A stretch of 11,777 nt of DNA. It comes from Lachnospiraceae bacterium UBA7109. GTDB taxonomy: Bacteria > Bacillota > Clostridia > Lachnospirales > Lachnospiraceae. Positions 1 to 7,748 of this stretch are shown here, piece after piece (positions within the stretch are counted from its first letter, which is position 1; each line of letters opens with the position of its first letter). A program made the translations under genes and the position numbers. The DNA is taken from assembly GCA_002492335.1 (NCBI GenBank), contig DKYD01000105.1:1-11777 (forward strand), written 5' to 3'. Under the pieces are notes generated by a model. The model saw nothing but the letters and a program-made list of their open reading frames with translations, was not told where the DNA came from and did no database searches.

Positions 1-1224
1 AAGTATGACATGACAGAATCCCAGAACAGTCTGGCACAGGCGGAGATTGATCTGGAGCGTACAGCGAACGATATCGAGAATACAAAAGCTCAGATTGAAG
101 AGCTGAAGGCAGCGCAGGCAAAAGCAGGACAGGATGAGCAGTTGAATTATACCATCGAAATTCAGACAGCGGAAAATACAGTGAAGCGTACAGAGTATGA
201 ACAAAAAAGTAAGACCGTGGAGATTGAACAACTGAAAAAAGCAATTGAAAATTCGGTGGTGACGAGTGAGATTGATGGTGTCGTAAAGTCAATCAATACC
301 GACAGCTCAAGCAGCCTCAATTCGTATACAGGGGAGGCAGAACCTCTGATTACCATTCTTGCAACCGGAGATTACAGAGTAAAAGGGACAGTAAATGAGC
401 AGAATGTACCATCATTAATGATCGGAAGCAGAGTGATTGTCCATTCACGCGTGGATGAAAATCAGATATGGAGAGGAACACTTGACTCGATCGATATGGA
501 GAATGCTTCATCGAATCAGTCAGATTCTTATTATTATAGCGGATCTTCAAGCAACAGCAGCAGTACGTATCCATTTTATGTTAAGTTAGATGATGATGAG
601 GGTTTGATGTTGGGACAGCATGTTTACATTGAGATGGATAATGGACAGATGGAGGCAAAATCCGGGCTGTGGCTGGAAAATTATTATATTGTTCAGGAGG
701 ATGGACAAGAGCCGTACGTCTGGGCAGCTAACAGTAGAAACAGACTGGAAAAACGCTATTTGACATTGGGAGAGTTTGATGAGGACACACAGCAATATGA
801 AATTTTGGATGGATTGACCTCCAGTGATTATATCACTTATCCAAGTCAAGGACTAGAAGTGGGAATGCCGACAACGCAGAATATTGACGAGGCGACTTTT
901 GGAATGAACAATGATATCGATCAAGATTGGAATCTAGATTCGGACATCTATGAAAATAGTTATGAGGACGACTTTTTAGCTTCCGGCGGTGACGCGATAT
1001 GGGAAGATGACTTTTTAGCTTCTGGCAGTGATGGAATATCAAATGACGACTTGATGGGAAATATTCTGGAGGGAGATTTTGCAGACGAAGGTTTACTCTC
1101 CGATAGTCAATCCTTGATACAAGAGACGTTTAGTGATGCTGACCTCAGTGATCAAGATTTGGATCTGATGGGAGGATCGGATGGAGAAAGTATGCAGATA
1201 GAAAATGAAAATGGAACGGAGTGA
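1..1224 (+). CDS. HlyD/MacA-family membrane fusion (adaptor) protein, 5' end cut off
   Basis: This is the adaptor subunit of an ABC exporter; such proteins are anchored in the membrane and link the transporter to the outside. The reading frame is open from base 1, so the true start lies upstream. Numbering from the Met at base 10, residues 1-80 are a charged alpha-helical coiled-coil arm. Residues 82-120 (VVTSEIDGVVKSI, then PLITILATGDYRVKG) are the returning lipoyl/barrel half, and residues 120-212 form the beta-barrel, interrupted by a Ser/Tyr-rich loop near 165-187. Residues 220-290 resemble the membrane-proximal domain. From residue 250 to the end (404) there is no Lys, Arg or His but about 42 Asp/Glu, including a tandem 13-residue repeat beginning EDDFLASG (964-1041). 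The ATPase gene starts 6 nt downstream. The adaptor family call is firm; the substrate is unknown. Confidence 0.85.
   Translation, partial: KYDMTESQNSLAQAEIDLERTANDIENTKAQIEELKAAQAKAGQDEQLNYTIEIQTAENTVKRTEYEQKSKTVEIEQLKKAIENSVVTSEIDGVVKSINTDSSSSLNSYTGEAEPLITILATGDYRVKGTVNEQNVPSLMIGSRVIVHSRVDENQIWRGTLDSIDMENASSNQSDSYYYSGSSSNSSSTYPFYVKLDDDEGLMLGQHVYIEMDNGQMEAKSGLWLENYYIVQEDGQEPYVWAANSRNRLEKRYLTLGEFDEDTQQYEILDGLTSSDYITYPSQGLEVGMPTTQNIDEATFGMNNDIDQDWNLDSDIYENSYEDDFLASGGDAIWEDDFLASGSDGISNDDLMGNILEGDFADEGLLSDSQSLIQETFSDADLSDQDLDLMGGSDGESMQIENENGTE
964..1041 (+). repeat. Tandem 39-bp coding repeat in the adaptor tail
   Basis: Two adjacent 39-nt units (964-1002 and 1003-1041) encode EDDFLASGGDAIW and EDDFLASGSDGIS. 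The DNA copies differ mostly at synonymous third positions (GAG/GAA, GAC/GAT, TCC/TCT), so the duplication is not recent, or the peptide repeat has been kept by selection. It sits within the acidic C-terminal tail. Confidence 0.85.
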
Positions 1225-1230
1225 GAAACC

Positions 1231-1944
1231 TTGATCTTAAAAATGGAACATATCTATAAAGATTACATCCAGGGAAAAATGGTAGTACCTGTTTTGAAGG
1301 ACATCAATCTGGAGGTGGAAAAAGGAGAATATGTGGCGATCATGGGACCATCCGGTTCCGGAAAATCGACGCTGATGAATATCATCGGATGTCTTGATAA
1401 GCCGACGAAAGGGTCTTTCTATTTGGATGGACAAAAGGTGCTAGAACAAAAAGAAAATCAGGTTGCAGAGGTACGTTTGCGCAGCATAGGGTTTGTGTTT
1501 CAGAATTTCCAGTTGTTGCCGAAGTTGACAGCCTTAGACAATGTGGCACTTCCTTTGATTTATGCTGGCGTCAAAAAGCGAGAGCGCAGAAAACGTGCAA
1601 AAGTGGCATTAGAAAGAGTAGGTCTTGGAGATCGATTAAATTTCGTGCCGAATCAGCTGTCTGGAGGTCAGAAACAACGTGTGGCAATCGCAAGAGCAAT
1701 GGTCAATAATCCTAAGATTTTGCTTGCCGATGAGCCGACAGGAGCGCTTGATTATAATACAGGAAAATCTATTTTAAAGCTATTGCAGGATACTTGCCGC
1801 AGCAAGGGGATGACAGTGATTCTGATCACCCATAACTCGGCGATAGCACCAATGGCAGACCGTGTGATCAAATTAAAAAATGGGCGGGTATCGAGTGTTG
1901 TGGTGAATCCGAACCCGGTTCCGGTAGAAACGATAGAGTGGTAG
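1231..1944 (+). CDS. ABC transporter ATP-binding protein, MacB/LolD type
   Basis: This is the cytoplasmic ATPase that powers the neighbouring FtsX-family permease. All hallmarks are visible in its 237 residues: Walker A GPSGSGKST (39-47), Q-loop Gln91 in FVFQNFQLLP, signature LSGGQ (143-147), Walker B ILLADEPT with catalytic Glu168, D-loop GALD (171-174) and switch His201. The start chosen is TTG at 1231, with GGAG at 1218-1221 nine bases upstream. It gives the family-typical opening with a hydrophobic beta strand before HIYKDY. An ATG at 1243 is in frame but would remove that strand. The C-terminal end VETIEW is of a kind I have seen in ATPases paired with large permeases. The gene lies 6 nt after the adaptor gene and 7 nt before the permease gene. 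MacB/LolD-like ATPases serve lipid, peptide and antimicrobial export as well as mechanotransmission, so the substrate cannot be named. Confidence 0.93.
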   Translation: MILKMEHIYKDYIQGKMVVPVLKDINLEVEKGEYVAIMGPSGSGKSTLMNIIGCLDKPTKGSFYLDGQKVLEQKENQVAEVRLRSIGFVFQNFQLLPKLTALDNVALPLIYAGVKKRERRKRAKVALERVGLGDRLNFVPNQLSGGQKQRVAIARAMVNNPKILLADEPTGALDYNTGKSILKLLQDTCRSKGMTVILITHNSAIAPMADRVIKLKNGRVSSVVVNPNPVPVETIEW

Positions 1945-1951
1945 GAGACAG

Positions 1952-4900
1952 ATGAAACGAGGAAGAAAAGCAACAAGAAAAGATTTTTATATGGAAATCA
2001 GGAAGAGTCCGGGAAGGTTCCTGTCGATCCTTTTTATTGTTGCGCTCGGAGTTGCTTTTTTTTCCGGGATTCGTGCGTCAGAGCCGGATATGAGATTAAG
2101 TGGTGATTCCTATTTTGACAAGGCAAATCTTATGGATATTAAGGCTTTCAGTACGTTTGGTGTCACAGAAGATGACATCAGGGCAATTGAGGCGCTGGAT
2201 GGCGTGAAGCATGCAGAAGGGGCGTACAGCAGTGATTTCCTTTATAATATGGAAGAGGAGCAGCAGGTTGTGCATATTATGTCACTTCAGAAGGATATGA
2301 ATCTTGTGGAAGTGAGTGAAGGACGCCTTCCTGAAAAAGTCGGCGAATGTATGGCGGACAGTGAATCGGGATATCAGATTGGAGATATTATTACCCTGGA
2401 GTCCGGGACGGAAGATCCGGTAACAGATATCCTGAAAGCAGAGAGACTTGAAGTGGTCGGGCTTGGGAGCAGTCCGTGCTATCTCTCCTTTGGACGTGGC
2501 AGTGCGACTGTGGGGGATGGAAGTATCCGTGCGTTTCTTGTAGTGCCGGAAGAAACTTTTGATATGGAGGTGTATTCGGAAGTATATCTTCAGGCAGAAG
2601 GGGCAGAACAACTGACTGCATTTACAGATGCATATGAAAAATGCGTGGAAGAGGTGCAGGAGCAGGTAGAAGAAATTACAGGAGCACGTGCGGAAATACG
2701 GAAGCAGGAGATACAGGAGGAAGCAGAAGAAGAGCTTGAAAAAGCCAGAGAAGAATTGGAGGAAGGAAGAGAAGAGGCGCAGGCTGAGCTTTCAGGTGCC
2801 TGGAATGAGATAGAGAATGGCAAGAGTCGGCTGGAGGATGGAAAAAAGAAGATAGCGGATGGAAGAAAACAGCTGGAGAATGCGGAAAACACATTAAATT
2901 CTAAACAGAAGGAACTGGACGCGGCGAAGTCAGAATACGCAGCAGGTATGTTAAAGTTTACGGACGGAAAGAAGCAGTATGAGAAGAGTCTTGCGGAATA
3001 TGAGGCAGGAAGACAGCAGGCGGAGGAGCAGATTGCCGAGGGCAGACAAGCACTCGCCGGATTCCGGCAGGAGCTTGACAAAGGCTGGAGTGCATATGAA
3101 GAATTTATGAAACAGATTGCACAGATGGAAGCAGCTCCGCCGGAAACAGGTACGCCCGAATACGAGCAGTGGGAAATCACGCTGGATACATTAAAGAAAC
3201 AGGTTCAGGAGACAAAGGCGACACTTGATGCACAGGAGCAATCTTACGTGCAGGAAGTGCAGAAGATAGAGGCAGTGCAGGAGCAGTTGCATTCTGCAGA
3301 GAATATGCTTGCCCAGACAAAGGCGGCGCTTGATTCTTCGGAAGCGCAGCTTGCTGACGCAAGGATTCAAATCGTATCCGGGCAGGAACAGATTACAGCG
3401 GGAAGAGAAGAATTAAAGAAGCAGGAAAAAGAACTGAATAGAGGCGAAAGAGAAATTGAGGAAAACGAAGGGAAGCTCGCGGATGCCCTGAAGAAATATG
3501 AGGAAGGAAAGCAGGCGGCAGAAGAAGAGCTTGCAGATGCGGAAAAAGAGATCAGCGATGCAGAAGAAGAGCTTGCAGATATAGAAAAGCCGAAATGGTA
3601 TGTATATGACAGGAGTACACTGATTGAATATAACGGATTTGGTGAGAATGCGGAAAGGCTGGGAGCAATCGGAAGAGTATTTCCGGTATTGTTTTTCCTT
3701 GTTGCAGCATTGATCAGTCTGATGAGCATGACACGTATGGTAGAGGAGCAGCGGACGTCAATCGGAACAATGAAAGCGCTGGGATACAGTAAATTTGCAA
3801 TCGCTTCGAAGTATATGGGATATGCAATGCTTGCCACAGCAGGGGGAAGTGTGCTGGGGGTTCTTGCAGGAGAGAAAATACTTCCATATATTATTGTTTA
3901 TGCATATGGAATTCTGTACAAACACCTGCCTCAGATATTGGTACCATATCAGTGGAGTTATGCAGTGATGGCTTCTGCGGCGGCAGTATTTTGTACAATG
4001 CTTGCTACCGTTATGGCATGTTACAGGGAACTGGATGCGCAGCCTGCTATACTGATGCGTCCTCCGTCACCCAGGAATGGGCGCAGGGTATTTTTTGAGA
4101 GAATCACTGTCTTGTGGAAACGCCTGAATTTCACATGGAAATCTACCGTTCGTAACCTGATGCGCTATAAAAAACGTTTCTTTATGACAATTTTTGGCAC
4201 CGGAGGCTGTATGGCGCTTATGCTGGTTGGCTTCGGACTCAAGGATTCCTGCTATGAAATCGCGGAGCTTCAATATGAGGACATTCAGCTTTATGATGGT
4301 AGCATTTATCTGGAAGAAGATATTACACAGAATCAGAAAGAAAAATTGGAAAAAACCCTTGAAAAAGAGCAGGACATAGAGAATTATATGAGCGCTGATA
4401 TGCAGAATGTTACGCTTGTAAACGGAAAAAATGAGCGTACAGCATATATTTGTGTTTTGAGCGAAGAAGAGAAGATTCCTGAATTTGTGGATTTCCATGA
4501 CCGTAGGACAAAGGAAAAATATCAATTATCAGATCAGGGGGTTATTGTAAGTGAGAAGACGGCGAGGCTTCTGGATGCGAAAACAGGAGATTCCGTATGG
4601 ATCAAGGATGAATCCGGTGCAGATAAAGAGGTGAAGATAGAGCATATCTGTGAAAATTATCTGGGGCACTATATGTATTTTACTCCCGCATATTATGAAA
4701 AAATATATGGTGAAGCGCCGGAATATAACAGTATTTTCTTTGTGGTAAAGGATTCTGTAACGCAAGAGCAGATGGAAAAAATTGGCCGTCGGACACTGGA
4801 AATGGAAGGGGCGCTTAGTGTCAGTTATATGTTTGACATTGAAAAGCAGCTGGATGATATGCTCCGGAGTCTTAATCTGGTTATTATAGTATTGATTATT

Positions 4901-5272
4901 TCTGCAGGAATGCTGGCTTTTGTTGTCCTTTACAATCTGAACACAGTGAATATTGCAGAGCGGAAAAGAGAGCTTGCGACGCTTAAGGTGCTGGGATTTT
5001 ATGATGGTGAAGTGGCTCAGTATGTATACCGGGAAAATATCCTTCTGACATTTTTAGGCGGGGCGTTAGGAGTTATTCTTGGAAATATGCTTCATCGGTT
5101 CATTATTGAGACCGTGGAGGTGGATTCAGCTATGTTTGGAAGAATTATTCATATGCCGAGCTATGTATACAGCCTGGCACTTACCGTTTTGTTTTCTCTG
5201 CTGATTAATGGGGTAATGTATTTTAAACTCAGGAAAATTGATATGGTTGAGTCACTGAAGAGTATTGAATAA
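1952..5272 (+). CDS. Large FtsX-family ABC permease with a long extracellular coiled-coil hairpin
   Basis: This is the membrane subunit for the preceding ATPase, 1106 residues long, much longer than the roughly 400 residues of simple MacB-like permeases in Firmicutes. Transmembrane segment 1 is at 23-40 (FLSILFIVALGVAFFSGI). An external domain follows (41-230), then a coiled coil (about 230-545) rich in Glu, Lys, Gln and Ala with recurring heptads such as LEDGKKKIADGRKQLE. A Pro/Gly break at 393-408 suggests the coil folds back on itself. The first FtsX domain spans about 575-695 (SMTRMVEEQRTSIGTMKALG), a further membrane segment lies at 742-762, a second external domain at 765-965, and the second FtsX domain at 970-1095 (ERKRELATLKVLGF). 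ATG 1952 follows an AGGAG at 1943-1947 that overlaps the upstream stop codon. No intrinsic terminator with a clear U-tract follows. Such two-FtsX permeases export or act mechanically; the substrate is unknown. Confidence 0.9.
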   Translation: MKRGRKATRKDFYMEIRKSPGRFLSILFIVALGVAFFSGIRASEPDMRLSGDSYFDKANLMDIKAFSTFGVTEDDIRAIEALDGVKHAEGAYSSDFLYNMEEEQQVVHIMSLQKDMNLVEVSEGRLPEKVGECMADSESGYQIGDIITLESGTEDPVTDILKAERLEVVGLGSSPCYLSFGRGSATVGDGSIRAFLVVPEETFDMEVYSEVYLQAEGAEQLTAFTDAYEKCVEEVQEQVEEITGARAEIRKQEIQEEAEEELEKAREELEEGREEAQAELSGAWNEIENGKSRLEDGKKKIADGRKQLENAENTLNSKQKELDAAKSEYAAGMLKFTDGKKQYEKSLAEYEAGRQQAEEQIAEGRQALAGFRQELDKGWSAYEEFMKQIAQMEAAPPETGTPEYEQWEITLDTLKKQVQETKATLDAQEQSYVQEVQKIEAVQEQLHSAENMLAQTKAALDSSEAQLADARIQIVSGQEQITAGREELKKQEKELNRGEREIEENEGKLADALKKYEEGKQAAEEELADAEKEISDAEEELADIEKPKWYVYDRSTLIEYNGFGENAERLGAIGRVFPVLFFLVAALISLMSMTRMVEEQRTSIGTMKALGYSKFAIASKYMGYAMLATAGGSVLGVLAGEKILPYIIVYAYGILYKHLPQILVPYQWSYAVMASAAAVFCTMLATVMACYRELDAQPAILMRPPSPRNGRRVFFERITVLWKRLNFTWKSTVRNLMRYKKRFFMTIFGTGGCMALMLVGFGLKDSCYEIAELQYEDIQLYDGSIYLEEDITQNQKEKLEKTLEKEQDIENYMSADMQNVTLVNGKNERTAYICVLSEEEKIPEFVDFHDRRTKEKYQLSDQGVIVSEKTARLLDAKTGDSVWIKDESGADKEVKIEHICENYLGHYMYFTPAYYEKIYGEAPEYNSIFFVVKDSVTQEQMEKIGRRTLEMEGALSVSYMFDIEKQLDDMLRSLNLVIIVLIISAGMLAFVVLYNLNTVNIAERKRELATLKVLGFYDGEVAQYVYRENILLTFLGGALGVILGNMLHRFIIETVEVDSAMFGRIIHMPSYVYSLALTVLFSLLINGVMYFKLRKIDMVESLKSIE
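3518..3580 (+). repeat. Exact 21-bp direct repeat in the permease stalk, 42-nt period
   Basis: An identical 21-base sequence encoding AEEELAD occurs at 3518-3538 and 3560-3580. The offset of 42 nt is 14 codons, or two heptads. Nucleotide identity including third positions suggests recent duplication or gene-conversion-like lengthening of the coiled coil. Confidence 0.8.
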
Positions 5273-5293
5273 AATTTATAGAAACTTTATATT
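5265..5293 (+). promoter_or_regulatory. Candidate sigma-A promoter P1 for htpG, upstream of CIRCE
   Basis: TTGAAT (5265-5270), a 17-nt spacer and TATATT (5288-5293). The -35 box overlaps the last codons of the permease gene. Transcription would start near 5300, placing the CIRCE operator at about +7 to +33, the usual position in groESL and dnaK operons. It is a sequence match only. Confidence 0.5.
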
Positions 5294-5306
5294 CTTAAGA
5301 AAATTG

Positions 5307-5333
5307 TTAGCACTCTTGATTAAAGAGTGCTAA
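5307..5333 (+). promoter_or_regulatory. CIRCE operator (HrcA binding site) upstream of htpG
   Basis: TTAGCACTC (5307-5315), a 9-nt spacer and GAGTGCTAA (5325-5333) match the CIRCE consensus TTAGCACTC-N9-GAGTGCTAA without a mismatch. CIRCE is bound by the repressor HrcA, whose activity depends on GroEL, so htpG should be induced when misfolded protein titrates GroEL. The inverted repeat also forms a hairpin in RNA, but only a broken U run follows, so I read it as an operator first. Confidence 0.97.
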
Positions 5334-5340
5334 TTTCTTG

Positions 5341-5369
5341 TTGACTTTTTGGTTGTGCTGTATTATGAT
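5341..5369 (+). promoter_or_regulatory. Sigma-A promoter P2 for htpG, downstream of CIRCE
   Basis: TTGACT (5341-5346), a 17-nt spacer and TATGAT (5364-5369) form a near-consensus promoter. The CIRCE element ends 7 bp before the -35 box. Transcription would start near 5376, giving a leader of about 69 nt that contains a small hairpin, GACAGA (5387-5392) with TCTGTC (5399-5404). Confidence 0.75.
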
Positions 5370-5444
5370 ATCTGTTAGATAAAAATGACAGAGTGATTTC
5401 TGTCCTGTATAGAATAAAATAATAAGAATTAGGAGTGGTAAGAA

Positions 5445-7493
5445 ATGGCAGCAAAAAAAGGAAGTTTATCAATCAGCAGTGAAAACATATTCCCGATCAT
5501 AAAGAAATGGGTGTATTCCGATCATGATATCTTTGTGCGTGAGATGGTATCTAACGGATGTGATGCGATTACCAAGCTTAAGAAGTTGGACGTGATGGGT
5601 GAGTATCAGCTGTCGGATGATTATAAGCCGGCGATTCAGGTTGTTGTGAATCCGGAAGAAAAGACATTAAAGTTTATCGATAACGGTCTTGGTATGACAG
5701 CAGATGAAGTAGAAGAGTATATTACACAGATTGCATTTTCAGGAGCGACAGAATTTCTTGAAAAATACAAGGATAAAACAACTGAGGATGACATGATTGG
5801 TCATTTCGGACTTGGTTTTTATTCAGCTTTTATGGTAGCAGATGAAGTTCATATTGATACATTGTCTTATAAAGACGGCGCGACCCCGGTACACTGGGTA
5901 AGTGAAGGCGGTACAGAGTATGAGATGGAAGAGGGAACAAAGACAACGGTTGGTTCCGAGATGACTCTGTATCTCAATGAGGACAGTCTTGAATTTGCCA
6001 ATGAATATCGTGTAAGGGAAGTGTTGGAGAAATACTGCTCCTTTATGCCGGTAGAGATTTTCCTGTCAAATGCGAATGCAGAGACAGAATATGAGACAAT
6101 TGATGAATCAGATCTGAAAGAGACAGATGTGGTTGTTGAACATATTCATGAGGACGCTAAGACAGAGGAAAAAGAGAATGAAAACGGTGAAAAGGAAGTA
6201 GTAGAAGTTTCTCCTGCAAAGGAAATGGTTAAGATTGAGAAACGTCCGGTATCGATCAGCGACATTCATCCACTTTGGACAAAACATCCGAATGAATGCT
6301 CGGATGAAGATTATCAGGAATTTTATCGTAAAGTATTCCTGGATTATAAAGAACCATTATTCTGGATTCACCTGAATATGGATTATCCGTTTAATTTGAA
6401 GGGTATTCTGTATTTCCCGAGAATTAATACAGAGTACGATTCCATTGAAGGAACGATTAAATTATATAACAACCAGGTATTTATTGCGGATAATATCAAA
6501 GAGGTTATTCCGGAGTTTTTGATGGTGCTTAAGGGAGTTATTGATTGTCCGGATCTTCCGCTTAATGTATCAAGAAGTGCACTGCAGAACGACGGATTTG
6601 TAAATAAGATTGCTGATTATATTTCCAAAAAGGTTGCAGATAAGCTTTCTGGAATGTGTAAGACAAAGAGAGAAGATTATGAGAAATACTGGGATAACAT
6701 CAGTCCGTTTATCAAGTTTGGATGTCTGAAGGATGAAAAATTCTGCGATAAGATGAAGGACGCTGTGTTATTCAAGAATATTGATGGTAAATATCTGACA
6801 TTAAAGGACTGCATTGAAGAAAACGGCGGAGAAGTGGTAGAGCCGAATGAAAAAGACGAAGAAAATGCAGATGAAAATAAGGTAGAAGAGATTAAGACAA
6901 CAATTTATTATGTAACAGATGAGATTCAGCAGAGCCAGTATATTAATATGTTCCGCAGTCAGGGACAGGACGCAGTAATCTTAGGGCATAATATAGATTC
7001 CCCGTTTATTACACAGCTGGAGCAGCGTAACCCAACGATCTGTTTCCAGAGAATCGATGCAGACGTAACGGAGAATATTAAAGAAGAAGTCGCAGAAGAA
7101 GAAAAAGAAGCTTTCAAAGCAACCAGCGACAGTCTGATTGAGATCTTCCGCAAGGAACTTGGAAATGATAAGCTGGATGTTAAAATTGAGAAGATCAAAG
7201 ATGAGAATGTGGCTTCTATGATGACTTTGTCTGAGCAAAGCCGTCGTATGCAGGAAATGATGAAGATGTATGGTATGGATGGCATGGATATGGGTGGAGA
7301 GAGTACATTGATTTTGAATGCAAACCATCCGCTTGTACAGTATGTTGTGGAAAACAAAGAGAATGAAAATGTGTCTCTGATCTGCAGACAGCTGTATGAC
7401 CTGGCAATGCTGGCACATAAGCCGCTGAAGCCGGAGGAAATGACTGCATTTGTCAAGAGAAGCAATGAGATTATGATGTTGCTTACAAAATAA
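5445..7493 (+). CDS. htpG: Molecular chaperone HtpG (bacterial Hsp90)
   Basis: This is a cytosolic ATP-dependent chaperone that remodels client proteins as a homodimer. The 682-residue protein has the GHKL ATPase domain first: motif REMVSNGCDA (32-41) with catalytic Glu33 and Asn37, DNGLGM (79-84), SGATEF (99-104) and GHFGLGF (119-125). A charged linker (about 232-265) leads to the middle domain with WTKHP (278-282), the FPRI strand and LNVSR, whose Arg377 corresponds to the ATP-sensing arginine. The C-terminal dimerisation domain includes a Met-rich stretch at 602-616. It ends in LLTK, without the MEEVD of eukaryotic cytosolic Hsp90. A second acidic insertion at about 460-483 is longer than in E. 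coli HtpG. ATG 5445 has AGGAG at 5431-5435. The gene stands alone between a CIRCE-containing promoter region and a strong terminator, so it is probably a single heat-shock transcript under HrcA. Confidence 0.97.
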   Translation: MAAKKGSLSISSENIFPIIKKWVYSDHDIFVREMVSNGCDAITKLKKLDVMGEYQLSDDYKPAIQVVVNPEEKTLKFIDNGLGMTADEVEEYITQIAFSGATEFLEKYKDKTTEDDMIGHFGLGFYSAFMVADEVHIDTLSYKDGATPVHWVSEGGTEYEMEEGTKTTVGSEMTLYLNEDSLEFANEYRVREVLEKYCSFMPVEIFLSNANAETEYETIDESDLKETDVVVEHIHEDAKTEEKENENGEKEVVEVSPAKEMVKIEKRPVSISDIHPLWTKHPNECSDEDYQEFYRKVFLDYKEPLFWIHLNMDYPFNLKGILYFPRINTEYDSIEGTIKLYNNQVFIADNIKEVIPEFLMVLKGVIDCPDLPLNVSRSALQNDGFVNKIADYISKKVADKLSGMCKTKREDYEKYWDNISPFIKFGCLKDEKFCDKMKDAVLFKNIDGKYLTLKDCIEENGGEVVEPNEKDEENADENKVEEIKTTIYYVTDEIQQSQYINMFRSQGQDAVILGHNIDSPFITQLEQRNPTICFQRIDADVTENIKEEVAEEEKEAFKATSDSLIEIFRKELGNDKLDVKIEKIKDENVASMMTLSEQSRRMQEMMKMYGMDGMDMGGESTLILNANHPLVQYVVENKENENVSLICRQLYDLAMLAHKPLKPEEMTAFVKRSNEIMMLLTK

Positions 7494-7540
7494 GATGTTT
7501 TATGTAAGCAGGGGCAGATTATTTAGTATTGTATAGTAAT

Positions 7541-7586
7541 ATATAACCAGAGGATTAATAACGGAATCCTCTGGTTATATTTTGTT
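7541..7586 (+). terminator. Intrinsic terminator of htpG
   Basis: A perfect 16-bp stem (7541-7556 with 7565-7580) encloses the 8-nt loop AATAACGG and runs into TTTTGTT. It lies 48 nt after the htpG stop codon. The left flank shows no T-run in the reverse direction, so it probably works on the + strand only. Confidence 0.9.
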
Positions 7587-7661
7587 ATGCTCTTGATGAG
7601 AGGTTCTGAATAAATGCCTGAAAATTCAAAGGTAATGTTAGCAAAATATGGCGGAGAGATG

Positions 7662-7690
7662 TTGTATGTTTCTGCATTTTTCCGTATAAT
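7662..7690 (+). promoter_or_regulatory. Sigma-A promoter for the lipoprotein gene
   Basis: TTGTAT (7662-7667), a 17-nt spacer and a perfect TATAAT (7685-7690). Transcription would start near 7697, about 52 nt before the lipoprotein start codon. A 7-codon reading frame (MTTKRKE, 7708-7731) lies in this leader behind GGAG at 7695-7698, but that site falls at the predicted transcript start, so its use is doubtful. Confidence 0.65.
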
Positions 7691-7748
7691 GAAAGGAGAA
7701 AAAGGACATGACAACAAAAAGAAAAGAATGAAGGGAGGGACAGAACCT

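Noticed and set aside
2590..3837. Long Ser/Cys-rich minus-strand open frames under the permease stalk
   Set aside because: They are the antisense image of Glu/Lys/Gln/Ala-rich heptad codons, with no ribosome binding sites or plausible domains.
6959..7465. Minus-strand open frames within htpG
   Set aside because: They are shadow frames opposite strongly conserved HtpG coding sequence with no translation signals.
7708..7731. Seven-codon frame MTTKRKE before the lipoprotein as a leader peptide
   Set aside because: Its Shine-Dalgarno sequence lies at the predicted transcription start and the peptide has no regulatory codon pattern; it is mentioned with the promoter only.
7614..7748. N-terminal extension of the lipoprotein from ATG 7614
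   Set aside because: It lacks a ribosome binding site, starts upstream of the TATAAT promoter and would put 45 residues in front of a good signal peptide with a lipobox.
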